Shown: positions 1-11,540, numbered from the stretch's first letter. The stretch is DNA of 64,000 nucleotides from Halomonas halodenitrificans DSM 735 (GCF_000620045.1 NZ_JHVH01000017.1:34581-98580), one strand, 5' to 3'. Made by a program: numbers and translations. The notes: a model not told the origin generated them from the sequence alone.

Positions 1-20
1 TGAGTCCTGGAGAGAAAAGC

Positions 21-332
21 ATGTACGCAGTTATCAAGAGCGGCGGCAAGCAGTACCGCGTTCAGGAAGGTCAGACCCTGAAACTCGAGAAGATCGAGAT
101 CCCGACCGGCGAGTCCATCGACTTCGACGAAGTGCTGCTGGTTGGCAGCGATGACGAGGTCAAGGTCGGTGCTCCCCTGGTCGACGGTGCCAAGGTCTCT
201 GCCGAGATCGTTGCCCACGGCCGTGGCGACAAGGTCAACATCATCAAGTTCCGTCGTCGCAAGCACAGCATGAAGCGTCAGGGCCACCGCCAGTGGTTCA
301 CTGAAGTCAAGATCACCGGGATCTCCGCGTAA
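21..332 (+). CDS. rplU: 50S ribosomal protein L21
   Basis: L21 is a 23S rRNA-binding protein of the large ribosomal subunit. The 103-residue product is the usual family length. It opens [14 protein letters not shown], the L21 signature, and has the basic [15 protein letters not shown] stretch typical of the rRNA-binding C-terminal half. A GGAGA ribosome binding site lies just before the ATG. The promoter lies upstream of the window. rpmA follows after 32 bp in the same direction, the near-universal rplU-rpmA pair, so the two are co-transcribed. Confidence 0.98.
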   Translation: MYAVIKSGGKQYRVQEGQTLKLEKIEIPTGESIDFDEVLLVGSDDEVKVGAPLVDGAKVSAEIVAHGRGDKVNIIKFRRRKHSMKRQGHRQWFTEVKITGISA

Positions 333-364
333 GCGGCCCATCCCCCTGAACGGAGGTTTATTCC

Positions 365-622
365 ATGGCACATAAGAAGGCAGCGGGCTCTACCCGCAAC
401 GGTCGCGATTCCGAATCCAAGCGCCTTGGCGTCAAGCTCTTCGGCGGCCAGGCCGTGACCGCCGGCAACATCATCGTTCGCCAGCGTGGCACCAAGTTCC
501 ATGCCGGTACCGGCGTCGGCATCGGCAAGGACCACACCCTGTTCGCCCTGGACGAAGGCGTGATCAAGTTCGAGACCAAGGGTCCGAAGAACCGCAAGTT
601 CGTCAGCGTCGTCTCTGCCTGA
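365..622 (+). CDS. rpmA: 50S ribosomal protein L27
   Basis: L27 has an N-terminal arm that reaches the peptidyl-transferase centre. The 85-residue protein begins [16 protein letters not shown] and contains the family core [12 protein letters not shown]. No N-terminal cleavage extension of the Firmicute type is present. A GGAGG ribosome binding site precedes the start. The gene is the second of the rplU-rpmA unit and is followed by a strong intrinsic terminator at 643-672. obgE and proB downstream may therefore be partly read through or have their own promoter. Confidence 0.98.
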   Translation: MAHKKAAGSTRNGRDSESKRLGVKLFGGQAVTAGNIIVRQRGTKFHAGTGVGIGKDHTLFALDEGVIKFETKGPKNRKFVSVVSA

Positions 623-642
623 GACGCCTGAACCTTGCCGCG

Positions 643-672
643 AGAAGGCCCCGCCATGGCGGGGCCTTCTTG
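643..672 (+). terminator. Rho-independent terminator after rpmA
   Basis: A perfect 13-bp inverted repeat AGAAGGCCCCGCC / GGCGGGGCCTTCT (643-655 and 658-670) has a 2-nt centre and continues into TT. It sits 20 bp after the rpmA stop. The T-tract is short, so termination may be incomplete and allow some read-through into obgE. Confidence 0.75.
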
Positions 673-704
673 TATCATGGCGGCACAGGCCGCCTGGAGA
701 GTGA

Positions 705-1895
<1,191 letters not shown>

Positions 1896-1963
1896 GGCGT
1901 CGCTGGCCGGTACCGGAAGTCGATGGGGAGTCGATGGGGCCTGACCCCGCGGGAAAAGAGCGA

Positions 1964-3100
1964 ATGGAAAGCAACGAGCAGATGGGTCGCGAGCCACTGA
2001 CGGACGCCCGTCGGGTGGTGGTGAAAATTGGCAGCGCCCTGCTGACCAACGATGGCCGTGACCTCGACGAAACGGCGATCGGCGGCTGGGTCGATCAGAT
2101 TGCCGTGCTGCATCGGCACGGCATCGAGGTGGTGGTGGTGTCCTCCGGCGCGGTGGCCGCGGGCATGGTGCGTCTCGGCTGGCAGGCACGTCCCTCGTCG
2201 GTGCATGAGCTACAGGCCGCGGCGGCGGTGGGGCAGAATGGTCTCACCGAGTGCTATGAAGGCCACTTCGCGCGCCACGACATGCTCACCGCCCAGGTGC
2301 TGCTGACCCACGACGATCTCTCCAATCGCAAGCGCTACCTCAACGCCCGCTCGGCGCTGCGCACCCTGGTCGACCTGCGGGTGGTGCCGGTGATCAATGA
2401 AAACGACACCGTGGTGACCGACGAGATCCGCTTCGGCGACAACGACACCCTGGGAGCCCTGGTGGCCAACCTGCTGCAGGCCGATGCCCTGGTGATCCTG
2501 ACCGACCAGGAGGGCCTGTTCGACGCCGACCCGCGTTCCAGTCCCGAGGCTAGGTTGATTGCCGAGGGGCGCGCCGATGACCCGGCACTGGCGGCCGTGG
2601 CCGGTGGTAGTGGGGCCCTGGGGCGCGGCGGCATGGCGACCAAGATCCGTGCCGCGCGGCTGGCGGCGCGTTCGGGGGCCGTTACCGCCATCGCCGGCGG
2701 CCGCCAGGCCGATGTGCTGGTTCGGCTGATCGATGGCGAACGCCTGGGCACCCTGCTGCACCCCGATCAGGCACCCATGGCGGCACGCAAGCGCTGGCTG
2801 GCCGGGCAGCTGCAGGTGCGTGGCACCCTGACTCTGGATGCCGGGGCGGTCAAGGTGTTGCGAGAAAAGGGTTCCAGTCTGCTGCCGGTAGGGATAAAAG
2901 CCGCGGCCGGGCAGTTCCGGCGCGGCGATATGGTGCTCTGTGTCGACGAACAGGGCGACCGGGTGGCCAAGGGGCTGGTCAACTATGGCGTCGAGGATGC
3001 GCGGCGCATCATTGGCAGGCCTAGCCACCAGATCGAGGCGATCCTCGGCTTCATGGAGGCGCCGGAGCTGATCAATCGCGACAACCTGGTGGTGCTGTAG
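1964..3100 (+). CDS. proB: Glutamate 5-kinase with C-terminal PUA domain
   Basis: ProB phosphorylates glutamate in the first committed step of proline synthesis, which matters for osmoadaptation in halophiles. The protein has an amino-acid kinase domain ([53 protein letters not shown]). A PUA domain follows at about residues 285-370. I chose ATG 1964, preceded by GGGAAAAGAG, which gives 378 residues. ATG 1934 would add ten residues and has no clear ribosome binding site. proA is not adjacent. The obgE stop is 68 bp upstream, so it is probably co-transcribed with obgE. Confidence 0.95.
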   Translation: MESNEQMGREPLTDARRVVVKIGSALLTNDGRDLDETAIGGWVDQIAVLHRHGIEVVVVSSGAVAAGMVRLGWQARPSSVHELQAAAAVGQNGLTECYEGHFARHDMLTAQVLLTHDDLSNRKRYLNARSALRTLVDLRVVPVINENDTVVTDEIRFGDNDTLGALVANLLQADALVILTDQEGLFDADPRSSPEARLIAEGRADDPALAAVAGGSGALGRGGMATKIRAARLAARSGAVTAIAGGRQADVLVRLIDGERLGTLLHPDQAPMAARKRWLAGQLQVRGTLTLDAGAVKVLREKGSSLLPVGIKAAAGQFRRGDMVLCVDEQGDRVAKGLVNYGVEDARRIIGRPSHQIEAILGFMEAPELINRDNLVVL

Positions 3101-3152
3101 GTACGCTCCGGGCTATCGCATACTTCGTAACAGCGATGGCCGCGTAGACGCG

Positions 3153-3183
3153 CTGGCAAGCTCCATCCTGGCTGTGGTAGGAT
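3153..3183 (+). promoter_or_regulatory. Possible rpsT promoter (extended -10)
   Basis: TGGTAGGAT at 3175-3183 reads as an extended -10 element. The only -35-like hexamer, CTGGCA at 3153-3158, is poor and its 19-bp spacing is long. It would give an rpsT leader of about 150 nt. A long leader fits the autogenous control known for rpsT in enterics, but no specific S20-binding structure was identified here. Confidence 0.3.
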
Positions 3184-3341
3184 GCGCCATCCTCTCAGAC
3201 ACGGCCCGTGAACGGTCGCCGCATCAGCAGCGATCGGCCAGATGGCCAGGCCGGCGGTAAGGTGTATTCCTTGCTGCCGCATCAATACGTTATTTCAGCC
3301 GTCACCACACGGGCGGCGAAGAATCTCCAAGGAGACAGCAA

Positions 3342-3608
3342 GTGGCAAACAGCAAGCAAGCTCGCAAGCGCGCCCGTCAGGCCGAAGGTCGTCGTGTCCT
3401 GAAGGCCAGCCAGCGCAGCATGGTCCGCACCTATATCAAGCGCGTCATCAAGGCCATCAACGGCGGTGACCATGCCGAGGCGATGAGCGCCTTCCAACAG
3501 GCGCAGCCGATCATCGATCGTGTTGCCGACAAGGATGTGCTCTCCAAGAAGAAGGCCGCCCGCATGAAGAGCCGCCTGAACAAGCGCATCAAGGCCCTGG
3601 CTGCCTAA
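3342..3608 (+). CDS. rpsT: 30S ribosomal protein S20
   Basis: S20 is a 16S rRNA-binding helical protein. The 88-residue, highly basic product begins (M)ANSKQARKRARQ and ends NKRIKALAA, both typical. The start is GTG at 3342 behind AAGGAGA. A weak start codon is a known feature of rpsT (UUG in E. coli) linked to autoregulation. A strong terminator follows at 3655-3680. The 241-bp gap from proB contains the possible promoter noted at 3153-3183. Confidence 0.97.
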   Translation: MANSKQARKRARQAEGRRVLKASQRSMVRTYIKRVIKAINGGDHAEAMSAFQQAQPIIDRVADKDVLSKKKAARMKSRLNKRIKALAA

Positions 3609-3654
3609 GCCGGTCAGATGTCATCGAGAGCCGGCCGCTGGCCGGCGTCTCGTG

Positions 3655-3680
3655 AAAAACCGGCTGCGGCCGGTTTTTTT
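3655..3680 (+). terminator. Rho-independent terminator after rpsT
   Basis: AAAAACCGGC / GCCGGTTTTT (3655-3664 and 3669-3678) forms a 10-bp stem with a 4-nt loop and ends in a run of seven T. It lies 46 bp after the rpsT stop. The A-rich 5' arm makes it potentially bidirectional. Confidence 0.9.
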
Positions 3681-3712
3681 GTGGCTGCCATTTACAGTGC
3701 CGAGGATCAGGC

Positions 3713-5314
3713 GTGACGGATCGTGAACAGGCGACACCGGCAGCGGTGGGCGAAAACGACAGGGTAGTGGCTCCCAAGGGCGGTGGGTTGATGCGCTCGG
3801 GCCTCGTGGTCAGCATGATGACCATGCTCTCGCGGGTGATGGGTCTGGCGCGCGACGTGACCATCGCCGCGATGTTTGGTGCGGGGCAGGGCGCCGATGC
3901 CTTCTTCGTTGCCTTCAAGATTCCCAACTTCATGCGCCGGCTATTCGCCGAAGGCGCCTTCAATCAGGCCTTCGTGCCGGTACTCTCGGAGTACGCCACC
4001 CGAGGCAGCCGACGCGAGGTCCGCGAGCTGCTCGATGCCGTATCCGGCAGCCTGGCGGCGGTGCTGTTCCTGTTGACTGCGGTGGCCATGTTTGCCGCAC
4101 CCTGGCTGGTGTGGGTATTCGCCCCCGGGTTCGGTCGTGACCCGGCCAAGCTGGCACTCACCGCCGATATGCTGCGGCTCACCTTCCCTTACCTGCTGCT
4201 GATCTCGCTGACGGCGTTTGCCGGCAGCGTGCTCAATACCTGGAACCGCTTTGCAGTGCCGGCCTTTACTCCGGTGCTGCTCAACCTCTCGCTGATCGGG
4301 GCGGCACTGCTGCTGACCCCCTTGATGAGCGAACCGGCCATGGCGCTGGCCTGGGGCGTGCTGATCGCCGGGGTAGCTCAGCTTGCCTTTCAGGCGCCTT
4401 TCCTGGTGCGGCTGGGGCTGGCGCCGCGGCCCTGGCCCAGCTTCCAGCATCCCGGCGTCAAACGGATCATGACGCTGATGGTGCCGGCGCTGTTCGGGGT
4501 CTCGGTATCCCAGATCAACCTGCTGCTGGATACCATTCTCGCCTCCCTGCTGGCGGCTGGCAGCGTCTCCTGGCTGTACTATTCCGACCGCCTGGTGGAG
4601 CTACCCCTGGGCGTGTTCGGCATCGCCATCGGCACCGTGATCCTGCCGGCGCTGTCGCGTCGCCACGCGGAGCAGTCCGGCGAGCACTTCAGTGCCATGC
4701 TCGACTGGGCGATCCGTGCCGTACTGCTGCTGGGATTGCCGGCGGCCCTGGCCCTGGCCCTGCTCGCCGAGCCGCTGCTGATCTCGCTGTTTCACTATGG
4801 CGCCATGACCGAGCGTGATATCGCCATGGCGGCGATGAGCCTGCGTGCCTACTCTCTGGGGTTGGTGGCCTTCATGCTGATCAAGGTGTTGGCGCCGGGT
4901 TTCTTCGCCCGCCAGGACACCAAGACCCCGGTGAAGGTCGGCATCATTGCCATGGTCGCCAATATGGTCTTCAACCTGATCCTGATCTGGCCCCTGGCAC
5001 ACGCCGGCCTGGCGCTGGCCACGGCGCTCTCGGCGTTCATGAATGCCGGCATGCTGGGCTGGCTGCTCAGAAAACAGGGTGTGCTGGTGTTCCAGCCCGG
5101 CTGGGGCCGCTATGCGGTGCAGCTGCTGGGCGGTTGTGGGGTGATGGGGCTGGGTCTCTGGTGGTTTTCCCCCGACTGGCAGGCATGGCTCGGCTGGGGC
5201 CTCTGGCAGCGTATCGCCTGGCTGGCAACCCTGGTGGTGGGCGGCGGGGTGCTCTACTTCGCCTGGCTGGCCGTTACCGGGGTGCGCATCAGACACTTTA
5301 GAATGAGGGGCTGA
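3713..5314 (+). CDS. murJ: Lipid II flippase MurJ (MviN)
   Basis: MurJ is a polytopic inner-membrane protein that flips lipid II to the periplasmic face for peptidoglycan synthesis. The 533-residue product shows the MOP-superfamily pattern of about 14 hydrophobic helices. Signature N-terminal segments are SRVMGLARDVTIAAMFG, GADAFFVAFKIPNFMRRLFAEGAF and FVPVLSEY. The conserved Arg and Asp residues of the first helices (RD in GLARD; R in FMRRLF) are present. The start is GTG 3713 after GAGG, giving about 26 residues before the conserved MRSGLVVS. An internal ATG at 3791 would give a length closer to the E. coli 511. Downstream ribF has its own promoter. Confidence 0.95.
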   Translation: MTDREQATPAAVGENDRVVAPKGGGLMRSGLVVSMMTMLSRVMGLARDVTIAAMFGAGQGADAFFVAFKIPNFMRRLFAEGAFNQAFVPVLSEYATRGSRREVRELLDAVSGSLAAVLFLLTAVAMFAAPWLVWVFAPGFGRDPAKLALTADMLRLTFPYLLLISLTAFAGSVLNTWNRFAVPAFTPVLLNLSLIGAALLLTPLMSEPAMALAWGVLIAGVAQLAFQAPFLVRLGLAPRPWPSFQHPGVKRIMTLMVPALFGVSVSQINLLLDTILASLLAAGSVSWLYYSDRLVELPLGVFGIAIGTVILPALSRRHAEQSGEHFSAMLDWAIRAVLLLGLPAALALALLAEPLLISLFHYGAMTERDIAMAAMSLRAYSLGLVAFMLIKVLAPGFFARQDTKTPVKVGIIAMVANMVFNLILIWPLAHAGLALATALSAFMNAGMLGWLLRKQGVLVFQPGWGRYAVQLLGGCGVMGLGLWWFSPDWQAWLGWGLWQRIAWLATLVVGGGVLYFAWLAVTGVRIRHFRMRG

Positions 5315-5355
5315 CGGCCTCTCGTTGGCGCTGCGTGTCGCCAGACTGGCCCCGG

Positions 5356-5384
5356 CTGTCAAGGGGCCGTCTGTCCGGTATAAT
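5356..5384 (+). promoter_or_regulatory. Sigma-70 promoter of the ribF-ileS-lspA-fkpB-ispH operon
   Basis: CTGTCA (5356-5361), a 17-bp spacer and a perfect TATAAT (5379-5384) lie 46 bp before the ribF ATG. Placement between murJ and ribF suits a promoter for the following five-gene housekeeping operon. Confidence 0.75.
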
Positions 5385-5430
5385 CGATGATTTAACCACC
5401 ATTCGACGCCGAGCGGGGCTCTACCACGCC

Positions 5431-6591
5431 ATGCAAGTGATTCGAGGACTGCACAACCTGCGCGACGAGCACCGTGGCTGCGTGGCCACCATCGGCAACT
5501 TCGATGGTGTCCACCGCGGCCATCAGGCGATTCTCGAGCAGTGTCGCGAGCAGGCACGCCGCCTCGGTCTGCCGGTGGCGGTGGTCGTGTTCGAGCCCCA
5601 GCCCCGCGAGTTCTTCGCCGATGACCAGGCGCCACCGCGGCTCACCCGCCTGCGCGACAAGGTGCGGCTGCTGGGTGAGGCCGGCGTGGAACGTGTGCTC
5701 TGCCTGCCGTTCAACGAGGCCCTGCGTAGCCTCACCGCCGAGGCCTTTATTCGGCGGGTGCTGATTCAGGGGCTGGGGGTGCGCCATCTGGTTGTGGGCG
5801 ATGACTTCCGCTTCGGCTGTGACCGTCGCGGCGATTTCCATCTGCTTACCGCGGTGGGCCAGGCCAGCGGTTTCGAGGTGGAGCATACCCGCACCTTTAC
5901 CGTCGACGATGAGCGGGTCTCCAGCAGCCGTATTCGCACCCTGCTGGCCAGCGGCAACTTCGCGGCGGCAGCTTGCCTGCTGGGTCGGGCCTATCGGCTG
6001 GGCGGCCGCGTGGTGGCCGATCAGAAGCTGGGTCGCACCATCGGTGTGCCGACCGCCAACCTGCCTCAGCCGGTGTGCTCTCTGGCGTTGCATGGCGTCT
6101 ACGCGGTGGTGACCGAGTTGCCCGACGGTAGTCGCCTGCCGGGAGTAGCCAATATCGGCTGGCGGCCCACCGTCGGCAGCGTGCGACCGGTGCTCGAGGT
6201 GCACCTGTTCGACTTCGATGGTGATCTCTATGGCGCACGCCTGGAGGTCATGCCCTGCGCCAAGCTGCGCGGCGAGGTGAAGTTCGACGACTTCGCGGCG
6301 CTCAAGCGCCAGATCGGCCTCGATCAGCAGCGCGCCCGCGACTACTTTTTTCGGCATCCCGACGCCGATGCGTGTGCTTTTCAGCATCCCGACGCCGATG
6401 CACGTTCTCTTCGGCATCCCGACGCCGATGCGCGTGCTTTTCAGCATCCCGACGCCGATGCGTGTTCTTCTCGGTACCCCGAGACTTTCGGTAACGATGA
6501 TTCTCTTCCTCTGGCATCGGCGCCGCTGGCGCGCGAGGCCGTGACACTCGATTCCTCGGCGGGTATGTCCGCCGACCATGACGACGGCTGA
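5431..6591 (+). CDS. ribF: Bifunctional riboflavin kinase / FAD synthetase with repeat-bearing C-terminus
   Basis: RibF makes FMN from riboflavin and FAD from FMN. The N-terminal FAD synthetase domain has [12 protein letters not shown] (nucleotidyltransferase motif), FEPQPREFF and VGDDFRFG. The C-terminal riboflavin kinase domain has [11 protein letters not shown] and [13 protein letters not shown] chose ATG 5431 because [10 protein letters not shown] matches the start of family members. This gives 386 residues against about 313 in E. coli. The excess of about 75 residues follows RDYFF at about residue 307. It is made of four decapeptide repeats of the form HPDADA(R/C)xx(Q/R), then a short low-complexity tail. 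The repeat is therefore an in-frame addition after the catalytic domains. The gene is first of the ribF-ispH operon. Confidence 0.95.
   Translation: MQVIRGLHNLRDEHRGCVATIGNFDGVHRGHQAILEQCREQARRLGLPVAVVVFEPQPREFFADDQAPPRLTRLRDKVRLLGEAGVERVLCLPFNEALRSLTAEAFIRRVLIQGLGVRHLVVGDDFRFGCDRRGDFHLLTAVGQASGFEVEHTRTFTVDDERVSSSRIRTLLASGNFAAAACLLGRAYRLGGRVVADQKLGRTIGVPTANLPQPVCSLALHGVYAVVTELPDGSRLPGVANIGWRPTVGSVRPVLEVHLFDFDGDLYGARLEVMPCAKLRGEVKFDDFAALKRQIGLDQQRARDYFFRHPDADACAFQHPDADARSLRHPDADARAFQHPDADACSSRYPETFGNDDSLPLASAPLAREAVTLDSSAGMSADHDDG
6352..6480. repeat. 30-bp tandem repeat array in the 3' end of ribF
   Basis: Four complete 30-bp units start at 6352, 6382, 6412 and 6442, with a degenerate fifth start at 6472. 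Each unit contains an identical 18-bp core GCATCCCGACGCCGATGC (6354-6371, 6384-6401, 6414-6431, 6444-6461). The 12-bp linkers vary. The core is an inverted repeat: GCATC / GATGC arms around the octamer CCGACGCC, which is GGCGTCGG on the minus strand. The units keep the ribF frame and encode HPDADA-type decapeptides. The same octamer in a different stem recurs in radD at 46441-46530. Confidence 0.95.
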
Positions 6592-6601
6592 TCCCCAGGA
6601 T

Positions 6602-9436
6602 ATGAGCGACTACAAGCCCACTCTGAACCTGCCAGAAACCGATTTTCCCATGCGCGGCATGTTGCCCAAGCGTGAGCCCGAGCGGCTGGCCCAGTGGCAG
6701 CAGCTGGATATCTATCACCGCCTGCGCGAGGCGCGCCAGGGGCGGGAGCTGTTCGTGCTGCACGACGGCCCTCCCTACGCCAACGGCAGCATCCATATCG
6801 GTCATGCCGTCAACAAGATTCTCAAGGACATCATCGTCAAGTCCAAGAACCTGGCCGGCTTCGATGCCCCCTATGTGCCCGGCTGGGACTGTCATGGCCT
6901 GCCCATCGAGCACAAGGTGGAGACCACCCACGGCAAGCACCTGGCGCCGGAGCGTGCCCGCGAGCTGTGCCGCGAGTATGCCGCCGAGCAGATCCAGGGC
7001 CAGCTCGAGGACTTCGTGCGCCTCGGCGTGGTCGGCGACTGGGATAACCCCTATCGCTCCATGGACTTCGCCAACGAGGCGGGCGAGATCCGAGCGCTGG
7101 CCGACATGGTCGAGGCAGGCTATGTGTTCAAGGGGCTGAAGCCCGTCAACTGGTGCTTCGACTGTGGTTCGGCGCTGGCCGAGGCCGAGGTGGAGTACCA
7201 GGACAAGCAGTCCGACGCCGTCGACGTGGCCTTTCCGTTGGAAGATGCGGATCGCCTGGCCGCCGTCTTCGGCCTGGAGGCGCTGCCCAAGGACACCGCG
7301 GTGGTCATCTGGACCACCACGCCCTGGACCGTGCCTGCCAACCAGGCGCTGAACATGCACCCGGAGTTCACCTATGCCCTGGTGGATACCGGCGAGCGCC
7401 TGCTGGTGCTGGCCGAAGACCTGGTGGAATCGTGCCTGGAGCGTTTCGGCCTGAACGGCGAGGTGATCGCCACTGCCCGGGGTGAAGCCTTCGATGGCAT
7501 TCGGTTTCGCCACCCGCTCTATGATCGCCTGTCACCGGTCTACCTGGCCGACTACGTGGAGTCCGAGGTGGGCAGCACCGGTATCGTCCACTCGGCGCCG
7601 GCCTATGGCGTGGATGATTTCATGACCTGTCGTGCCCACGGCATGACTTTCGATGAGATCGAGAGCCCGGTGCAGGGCAACGGCGTCTACGTCGACAGCC
7701 TGCCGTTCTTCGGTGGCCAGATGATCTGGAAGGCCAACCCGAAGATCGTCGCCAAGCTCGACGAGGTCGGTGCACTGATGGCCCACAAGCCGATCACCCA
7801 CAGCTATATGCACTGCTGGCGCCACAAGACGCCGGTGATCTACCGTGCCACCGCCCAGTGGTTCGTGGGCATGGACATACAAGGCAGTCATGGCAAGACC
7901 CTGCGCGAGCGCGCGCTGGAGGGCATCGAGGTCACTCGGTTCACGCCGGCCTGGGGAAAGGCGCGTCTTCACAGCATGATTGCCAATCGTCCCGACTGGT
8001 GTATCTCCCGGCAGCGTAGCTGGGGGGTGCCGATTCCGTTTTTCCTGCACAAGGCGAGCGGCGAGCTGCATCCACGTACCGTCGAGTTGATGGAGGAGGC
8101 CGCCAAGCGGGTCGAGGCCGAGGGCATCGATGCCTGGTTCCGTCTCGACCCCGCCGAGCTGCTGGGCGAGGAGGCCGCCGACTACGACAAGGTCACCGAC
8201 ACCCTGGACGTGTGGTTCGACTCCGGCACCACCCATCGGCACGTGCTGCGCGGCTCGCATCCCCACGGTCATGACAGCGGTCCGCGCGCCGACCTCTATC
8301 TGGAGGGCTCCGACCAGCACCGCGGCTGGTTCCACTCGTCGCTGCTGACCGGCTGTGCCATCGACGGTCATCCGCCGTACCGCGGCCTGCTCACCCACGG
8401 CTTCACCGTGGATGCCCAGGGCCGCAAGATGTCCAAGTCGATGGGCAACGTGGTGGCACCCCAGGAGGTGATGGACAAGCTGGGCGCCGATATTCTGCGC
8501 CTGTGGGCGGCTTCCACCGACTATTCCGGTGAGATGGCGGTCTCCGACGAGATCCTCAAGCGTACCGCCGATGTCTATCGCCGCATTCGTAATACCTCGC
8601 GTTTCCTGCTGGCCAACCTCAACGGCTTCGACCCGGAGGTCGACGCCCTGCCATTCGACGAGATGCTGGCCCTGGATCAATGGGTGGTGGACCGCGCCGC
8701 CCAGCTTCAGGCGCGGATCGCAACCGCCTATGACGAGTATCGTTTCCTCGATGTCTACCAGCAGGTGCACGGCTTCTGTGCTCGGGAGCTGGGCGGCTTC
8801 TACCTGGACGTGATCAAGGATCGCCAGTACACCACCCAGGCCGACTCGGTAGCGCGGCGCAGTGTCCAGACCGCGCTCTATCATGTGGTGAAGGCGCTCT
8901 CGCGTTGGGTGGCACCGATCCTCAGCTTTACCGCCGAGGAAATCTTCGATCATATCCCCGGCAAGCGCGGCGAGAGTGTGCTGCTGGAGGAGTATTACAC
9001 CGGCCTCTCGACGCTCGCCGATGATGCCGAGATGGGCCGCGACTTCTGGGAGCGGGTGCTCAACGTCAAGCAGGCGGTCAACAAGTGCCTGGAAGACGCC
9101 CGTAATGCCAAGGCGATCAAGGGCAGCCTGGCCGCCGAGGTTACCCTCTATGTGGACGACGCCCTGCAGGCCACCCTTGCCAAGCTGGGCGACGAGCTAC
9201 GCTTCGTGATGCTGACCAGCGAGGTACGTCTGGCACCGCTTGCCGAGGGTGCCAGTGCCGAGGCCACCGAGCTCGAGGGCCTCAAGGTGGCCGTGGTGGA
9301 AAGCCCCAACAACAAGTGCGAGCGTTGCTGGCACCATCGTGAAGAGGTGGGTACCCACCCGGAGCACCCGGACCTCTGTGGCCGCTGCATCGGCAACCTG
9401 CCGGATGGCCCCGGCGAGACACGCCACTATGCGTAA
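6602..9436 (+). CDS. ileS: Isoleucyl-tRNA synthetase
   Basis: IleRS charges tRNA-Ile and edits valine. The 944-residue class I enzyme (E. coli 938) has HIGH at about residue 65 within [14 protein letters not shown]. It has a CP1 editing domain at about 200-400 and KMSKS at 609-613. A C-terminal zinc finger has CERC and CGRC near 905-925. I chose ATG 6602 because [13 protein letters not shown] matches the family N-terminus. An in-frame ATG at 6578 overlaps the end of ribF by 14 bp. Neither start has a strong ribosome binding site, which suggests translational coupling to ribF. The zinc-finger tail marks the bacterial housekeeping type, not the mupirocin-resistant IleS2 type. Confidence 0.97.
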   Translation: MSDYKPTLNLPETDFPMRGMLPKREPERLAQWQQLDIYHRLREARQGRELFVLHDGPPYANGSIHIGHAVNKILKDIIVKSKNLAGFDAPYVPGWDCHGLPIEHKVETTHGKHLAPERARELCREYAAEQIQGQLEDFVRLGVVGDWDNPYRSMDFANEAGEIRALADMVEAGYVFKGLKPVNWCFDCGSALAEAEVEYQDKQSDAVDVAFPLEDADRLAAVFGLEALPKDTAVVIWTTTPWTVPANQALNMHPEFTYALVDTGERLLVLAEDLVESCLERFGLNGEVIATARGEAFDGIRFRHPLYDRLSPVYLADYVESEVGSTGIVHSAPAYGVDDFMTCRAHGMTFDEIESPVQGNGVYVDSLPFFGGQMIWKANPKIVAKLDEVGALMAHKPITHSYMHCWRHKTPVIYRATAQWFVGMDIQGSHGKTLRERALEGIEVTRFTPAWGKARLHSMIANRPDWCISRQRSWGVPIPFFLHKASGELHPRTVELMEEAAKRVEAEGIDAWFRLDPAELLGEEAADYDKVTDTLDVWFDSGTTHRHVLRGSHPHGHDSGPRADLYLEGSDQHRGWFHSSLLTGCAIDGHPPYRGLLTHGFTVDAQGRKMSKSMGNVVAPQEVMDKLGADILRLWAASTDYSGEMAVSDEILKRTADVYRRIRNTSRFLLANLNGFDPEVDALPFDEMLALDQWVVDRAAQLQARIATAYDEYRFLDVYQQVHGFCARELGGFYLDVIKDRQYTTQADSVARRSVQTALYHVVKALSRWVAPILSFTAEEIFDHIPGKRGESVLLEEYYTGLSTLADDAEMGRDFWERVLNVKQAVNKCLEDARNAKAIKGSLAAEVTLYVDDALQATLAKLGDELRFVMLTSEVRLAPLAEGASAEATELEGLKVAVVESPNNKCERCWHHREEVGTHPEHPDLCGRCIGNLPDGPGETRHYA

Positions 9437-9446
9437 GGAGGGAAGG

Positions 9447-9998
9447 GTGGCCCGCGGTGACAGAGGAGGCGAGGCGTGCCCGGAGGCGGGCAACCTCGAG
9501 CGAGTCTCCATGGAAAGGCCGCTGCGCTGGCTATGGCTGACGCTGGCGGTGGTCGCCCTTGACCTGGCCACCAAGGCCGCCGCCACCGCCTGGCTGGGGT
9601 ATGCCCGGCCGGTGGAGGTGCTGCCGTTCTTCAATCTGACGCTGTTGCACAATACCGGCGCCGCCTTCAGTTTCCTGGCCGACCATCCCGGTTGGCAGCG
9701 TTGGGTGTTTGCCGCCATCGCGGTGGGGGCCAGCATCGGCCTGACGCTCTGGATGCGACGGCTCAAGCGCGACGAGGTGCTGCTTGCCGCCTCGCTTGCC
9801 ATGATCATCGGCGGGGCGCTGGGCAATCTCTATGACCGCCTGGTGCATGGCTACGTGGTCGACTTCCTCTCGTTCCACGCGGCGGGCTGGTATTACCCCG
9901 CCTTTAACGTGGCGGACATCGGCATTACCCTGGGGGCCATCGGCCTGATCTGGGAGTCCGTGTTCGGCGAGAAGCGTCGCGCCCGCAAGCGAGGCTGA
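9447..9998 (+). CDS. lspA: Prolipoprotein signal peptidase (signal peptidase II)
   Basis: LspA is an inner-membrane aspartyl protease that cleaves lipoprotein signal peptides after diacylglycerol transfer. Several substrates are encoded nearby (BamD, the MFP, the HslJ-like protein). The four hydrophobic helices and conserved blocks are clear: NTGAAFSFL, GGALGNLYDR (catalytic Asp about residue 130) and FNVADI (second Asp about residue 157). The AAGGAGG ribosome binding site overlapping the end of ileS points to GTG 9447 (183 residues). ATG 9510 gives 162 residues and aligns with the usual start, but has only a weak ribosome binding site. The ileS stop is 10 bp upstream. Confidence 0.94.
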   Translation: MARGDRGGEACPEAGNLERVSMERPLRWLWLTLAVVALDLATKAAATAWLGYARPVEVLPFFNLTLLHNTGAAFSFLADHPGWQRWVFAAIAVGASIGLTLWMRRLKRDEVLLAASLAMIIGGALGNLYDRLVHGYVVDFLSFHAAGWYYPAFNVADIGITLGAIGLIWESVFGEKRRARKRG

Positions 9999-10038
9999 TA
10001 TAGCCTTTCGACATTCTGTTTACCGAGTTCTGGACCTT

Positions 10039-10500
10039 ATGACCGATCACAGCAGCTCCCAACATCGTATCGACGAGGGCATGGAAGTGACCCTGCATTT
10101 CACCCTCAAGCTGGAAGACGGCACCGTGGTGGACTCCACCCGCGACAAGGCCCCGGCCACCTTCCAGCTGGGCGACGGCAACCTGCCGCCTGGCTTCGAG
10201 CATCCCATGAAGGGCATGTGCGCCGGCGAGAGCGATACCTTCGAGATCACCCCGGAGCATGCCTTCGGCCAACATAACCCGCAGAATATCCAGCGCCTGA
10301 AGCGCGATGACTTCGGCGAGGAGACACTGGAGGTCGGTACCGTCATGTCGTTTGCCGATCCCGGAGGCGGGGAGCTGCCCGGCGTGATCAGCGCCGTCGA
10401 GGGCAACCAGGTGGATGTGGACTTCAATCACCCGCTGGCGGGGCGTACCCTGACCTTCGAGGTCGAGATCATCGAGGTAACGCCGGCCACCACCCACTGA
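10039..10500 (+). CDS. fkpB: FKBP-type peptidyl-prolyl isomerase (SlpA/FkpB)
   Basis: This is a small cytoplasmic prolyl isomerase and chaperone of the SlyD/SlpA class. The 153-residue product has the split FKBP fold. The first strand is [20 protein letters not shown]. An insert-in-flap domain lies at about residues 75-125 ([14 protein letters not shown]), and the closing strand is [21 protein letters not shown]. It lacks the His-rich metal-binding tail of SlyD, which favours FkpB. Its position between lspA and ispH is the standard one in gammaproteobacteria. Confidence 0.93.
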   Translation: MTDHSSSQHRIDEGMEVTLHFTLKLEDGTVVDSTRDKAPATFQLGDGNLPPGFEHPMKGMCAGESDTFEITPEHAFGQHNPQNIQRLKRDDFGEETLEVGTVMSFADPGGGELPGVISAVEGNQVDVDFNHPLAGRTLTFEVEIIEVTPATTH

Positions 10501-10562
10501 GCCATGTTTCTCTCCTGGCAATCAGACATGCCGATGCCGCAACGCATCAAGGATTCTTCACC

Positions 10563-11516
10563 ATGCAAATCAGGCTCGCCAATCCCCGCGGATTCTGCGC
10601 CGGCGTCGATCGCGCCATCGACATCGTCAACAGCGCCCTGGATGTGTTCGGTCCGCCGATCTATGTCCGCCACGAGGTGGTCCACAACCGCTTCGTGGTA
10701 GATAGCCTGCGGGAGAGGGGGGCGGTCTTCGTCGAGGAACTCCACGAAGTGCCCGACAACGTCATCGTGATCTTCTCCGCCCACGGCGTCTCCCGCGCCG
10801 TCCAGGAGGAGGCCGAACGGCGGGGTCTCAAGGTATTCGATGCCACCTGCCCGCTGGTGACCAAGGTGCACCTGGAGGTGCTGCGTTACGCTCGTCGCGG
10901 CCAGGAGTGCGTGCTGATCGGCCATGCCGGCCACCCCGAGGTGGAGGGCACCATGGGGCGCTATGACACCTCTGATGGTGGCGCCATCTACCTGGTGGAG
11001 GACGAGAATGACGTCGCCAGGCTCGAGGTGAAGGACCCGAGCCGGCTCGCCTTCGTCACCCAGACGACCCTCTCCATGGATGATACCGCCAGGGTGATCG
11101 ACGCCCTGCGGGACCGGTTCCCGGCGATCCAGGGGCCACGCAAGGATGATATCTGCTACGCTACTCAGAACCGTCAGGATGCCGTACGCGAGCTGGCCGA
11201 GGGCTCGGACCTGGTGCTGGTGGTGGGCAGTCCCAATAGTTCCAACTCCAATCGCCTGCGTGAGCTCTCCGAGCGGGTCGGCGCCCCTGCCCACCTGGTG
11301 GATAGCGCCGATCAGGTCGACCCGGCCTGGCTCGACGGCGTCAGGACCATCGGCGTCACCGCCGGTGCCAGTGCTCCGGAGGTACTGGTGAAGGGAGTGA
11401 TCGAGCGGTTGCAGACCCTAGGTGCCAGTGCCCCCGAGGAGCTCGCCGGCCGCGAGGAGACCATCACCTTCTCCATGCCCCGCGAATTGCGCGAGCGTGT
11501 GATCGTCAGCGAGTAG
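10563..11516 (+). CDS. ispH: 4-hydroxy-3-methylbut-2-enyl diphosphate reductase
   Basis: IspH is the last enzyme of the MEP pathway. It makes IPP and DMAPP with a [4Fe-4S] cluster. The 317-residue product carries the three cluster cysteines: C12 in [10 protein letters not shown]96 in [11 protein letters not shown] and C198 in [11 protein letters not shown]. It also has the active-site segments [19 protein letters not shown] and [16 protein letters not shown] precedes the ATG. It ends the ribF operon and is followed by a long perfect palindromic terminator. Confidence 0.97.
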   Translation: MQIRLANPRGFCAGVDRAIDIVNSALDVFGPPIYVRHEVVHNRFVVDSLRERGAVFVEELHEVPDNVIVIFSAHGVSRAVQEEAERRGLKVFDATCPLVTKVHLEVLRYARRGQECVLIGHAGHPEVEGTMGRYDTSDGGAIYLVEDENDVARLEVKDPSRLAFVTQTTLSMDDTARVIDALRDRFPAIQGPRKDDICYATQNRQDAVRELAEGSDLVLVVGSPNSSNSNRLRELSERVGAPAHLVDSADQVDPAWLDGVRTIGVTAGASAPEVLVKGVIERLQTLGASAPEELAGREETITFSMPRELRERVIVSE

Positions 11517-11540
11517 CGCCGAACCAGGCCTAACGACTCG

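Noticed and set aside
6352..6480. Repeat array considered as a CRISPR
   Set aside because: The core is 18 bp and the variable part only 12 bp, similar between units, and lies inside the ribF reading frame with no cas genes. It is a coding minisatellite.
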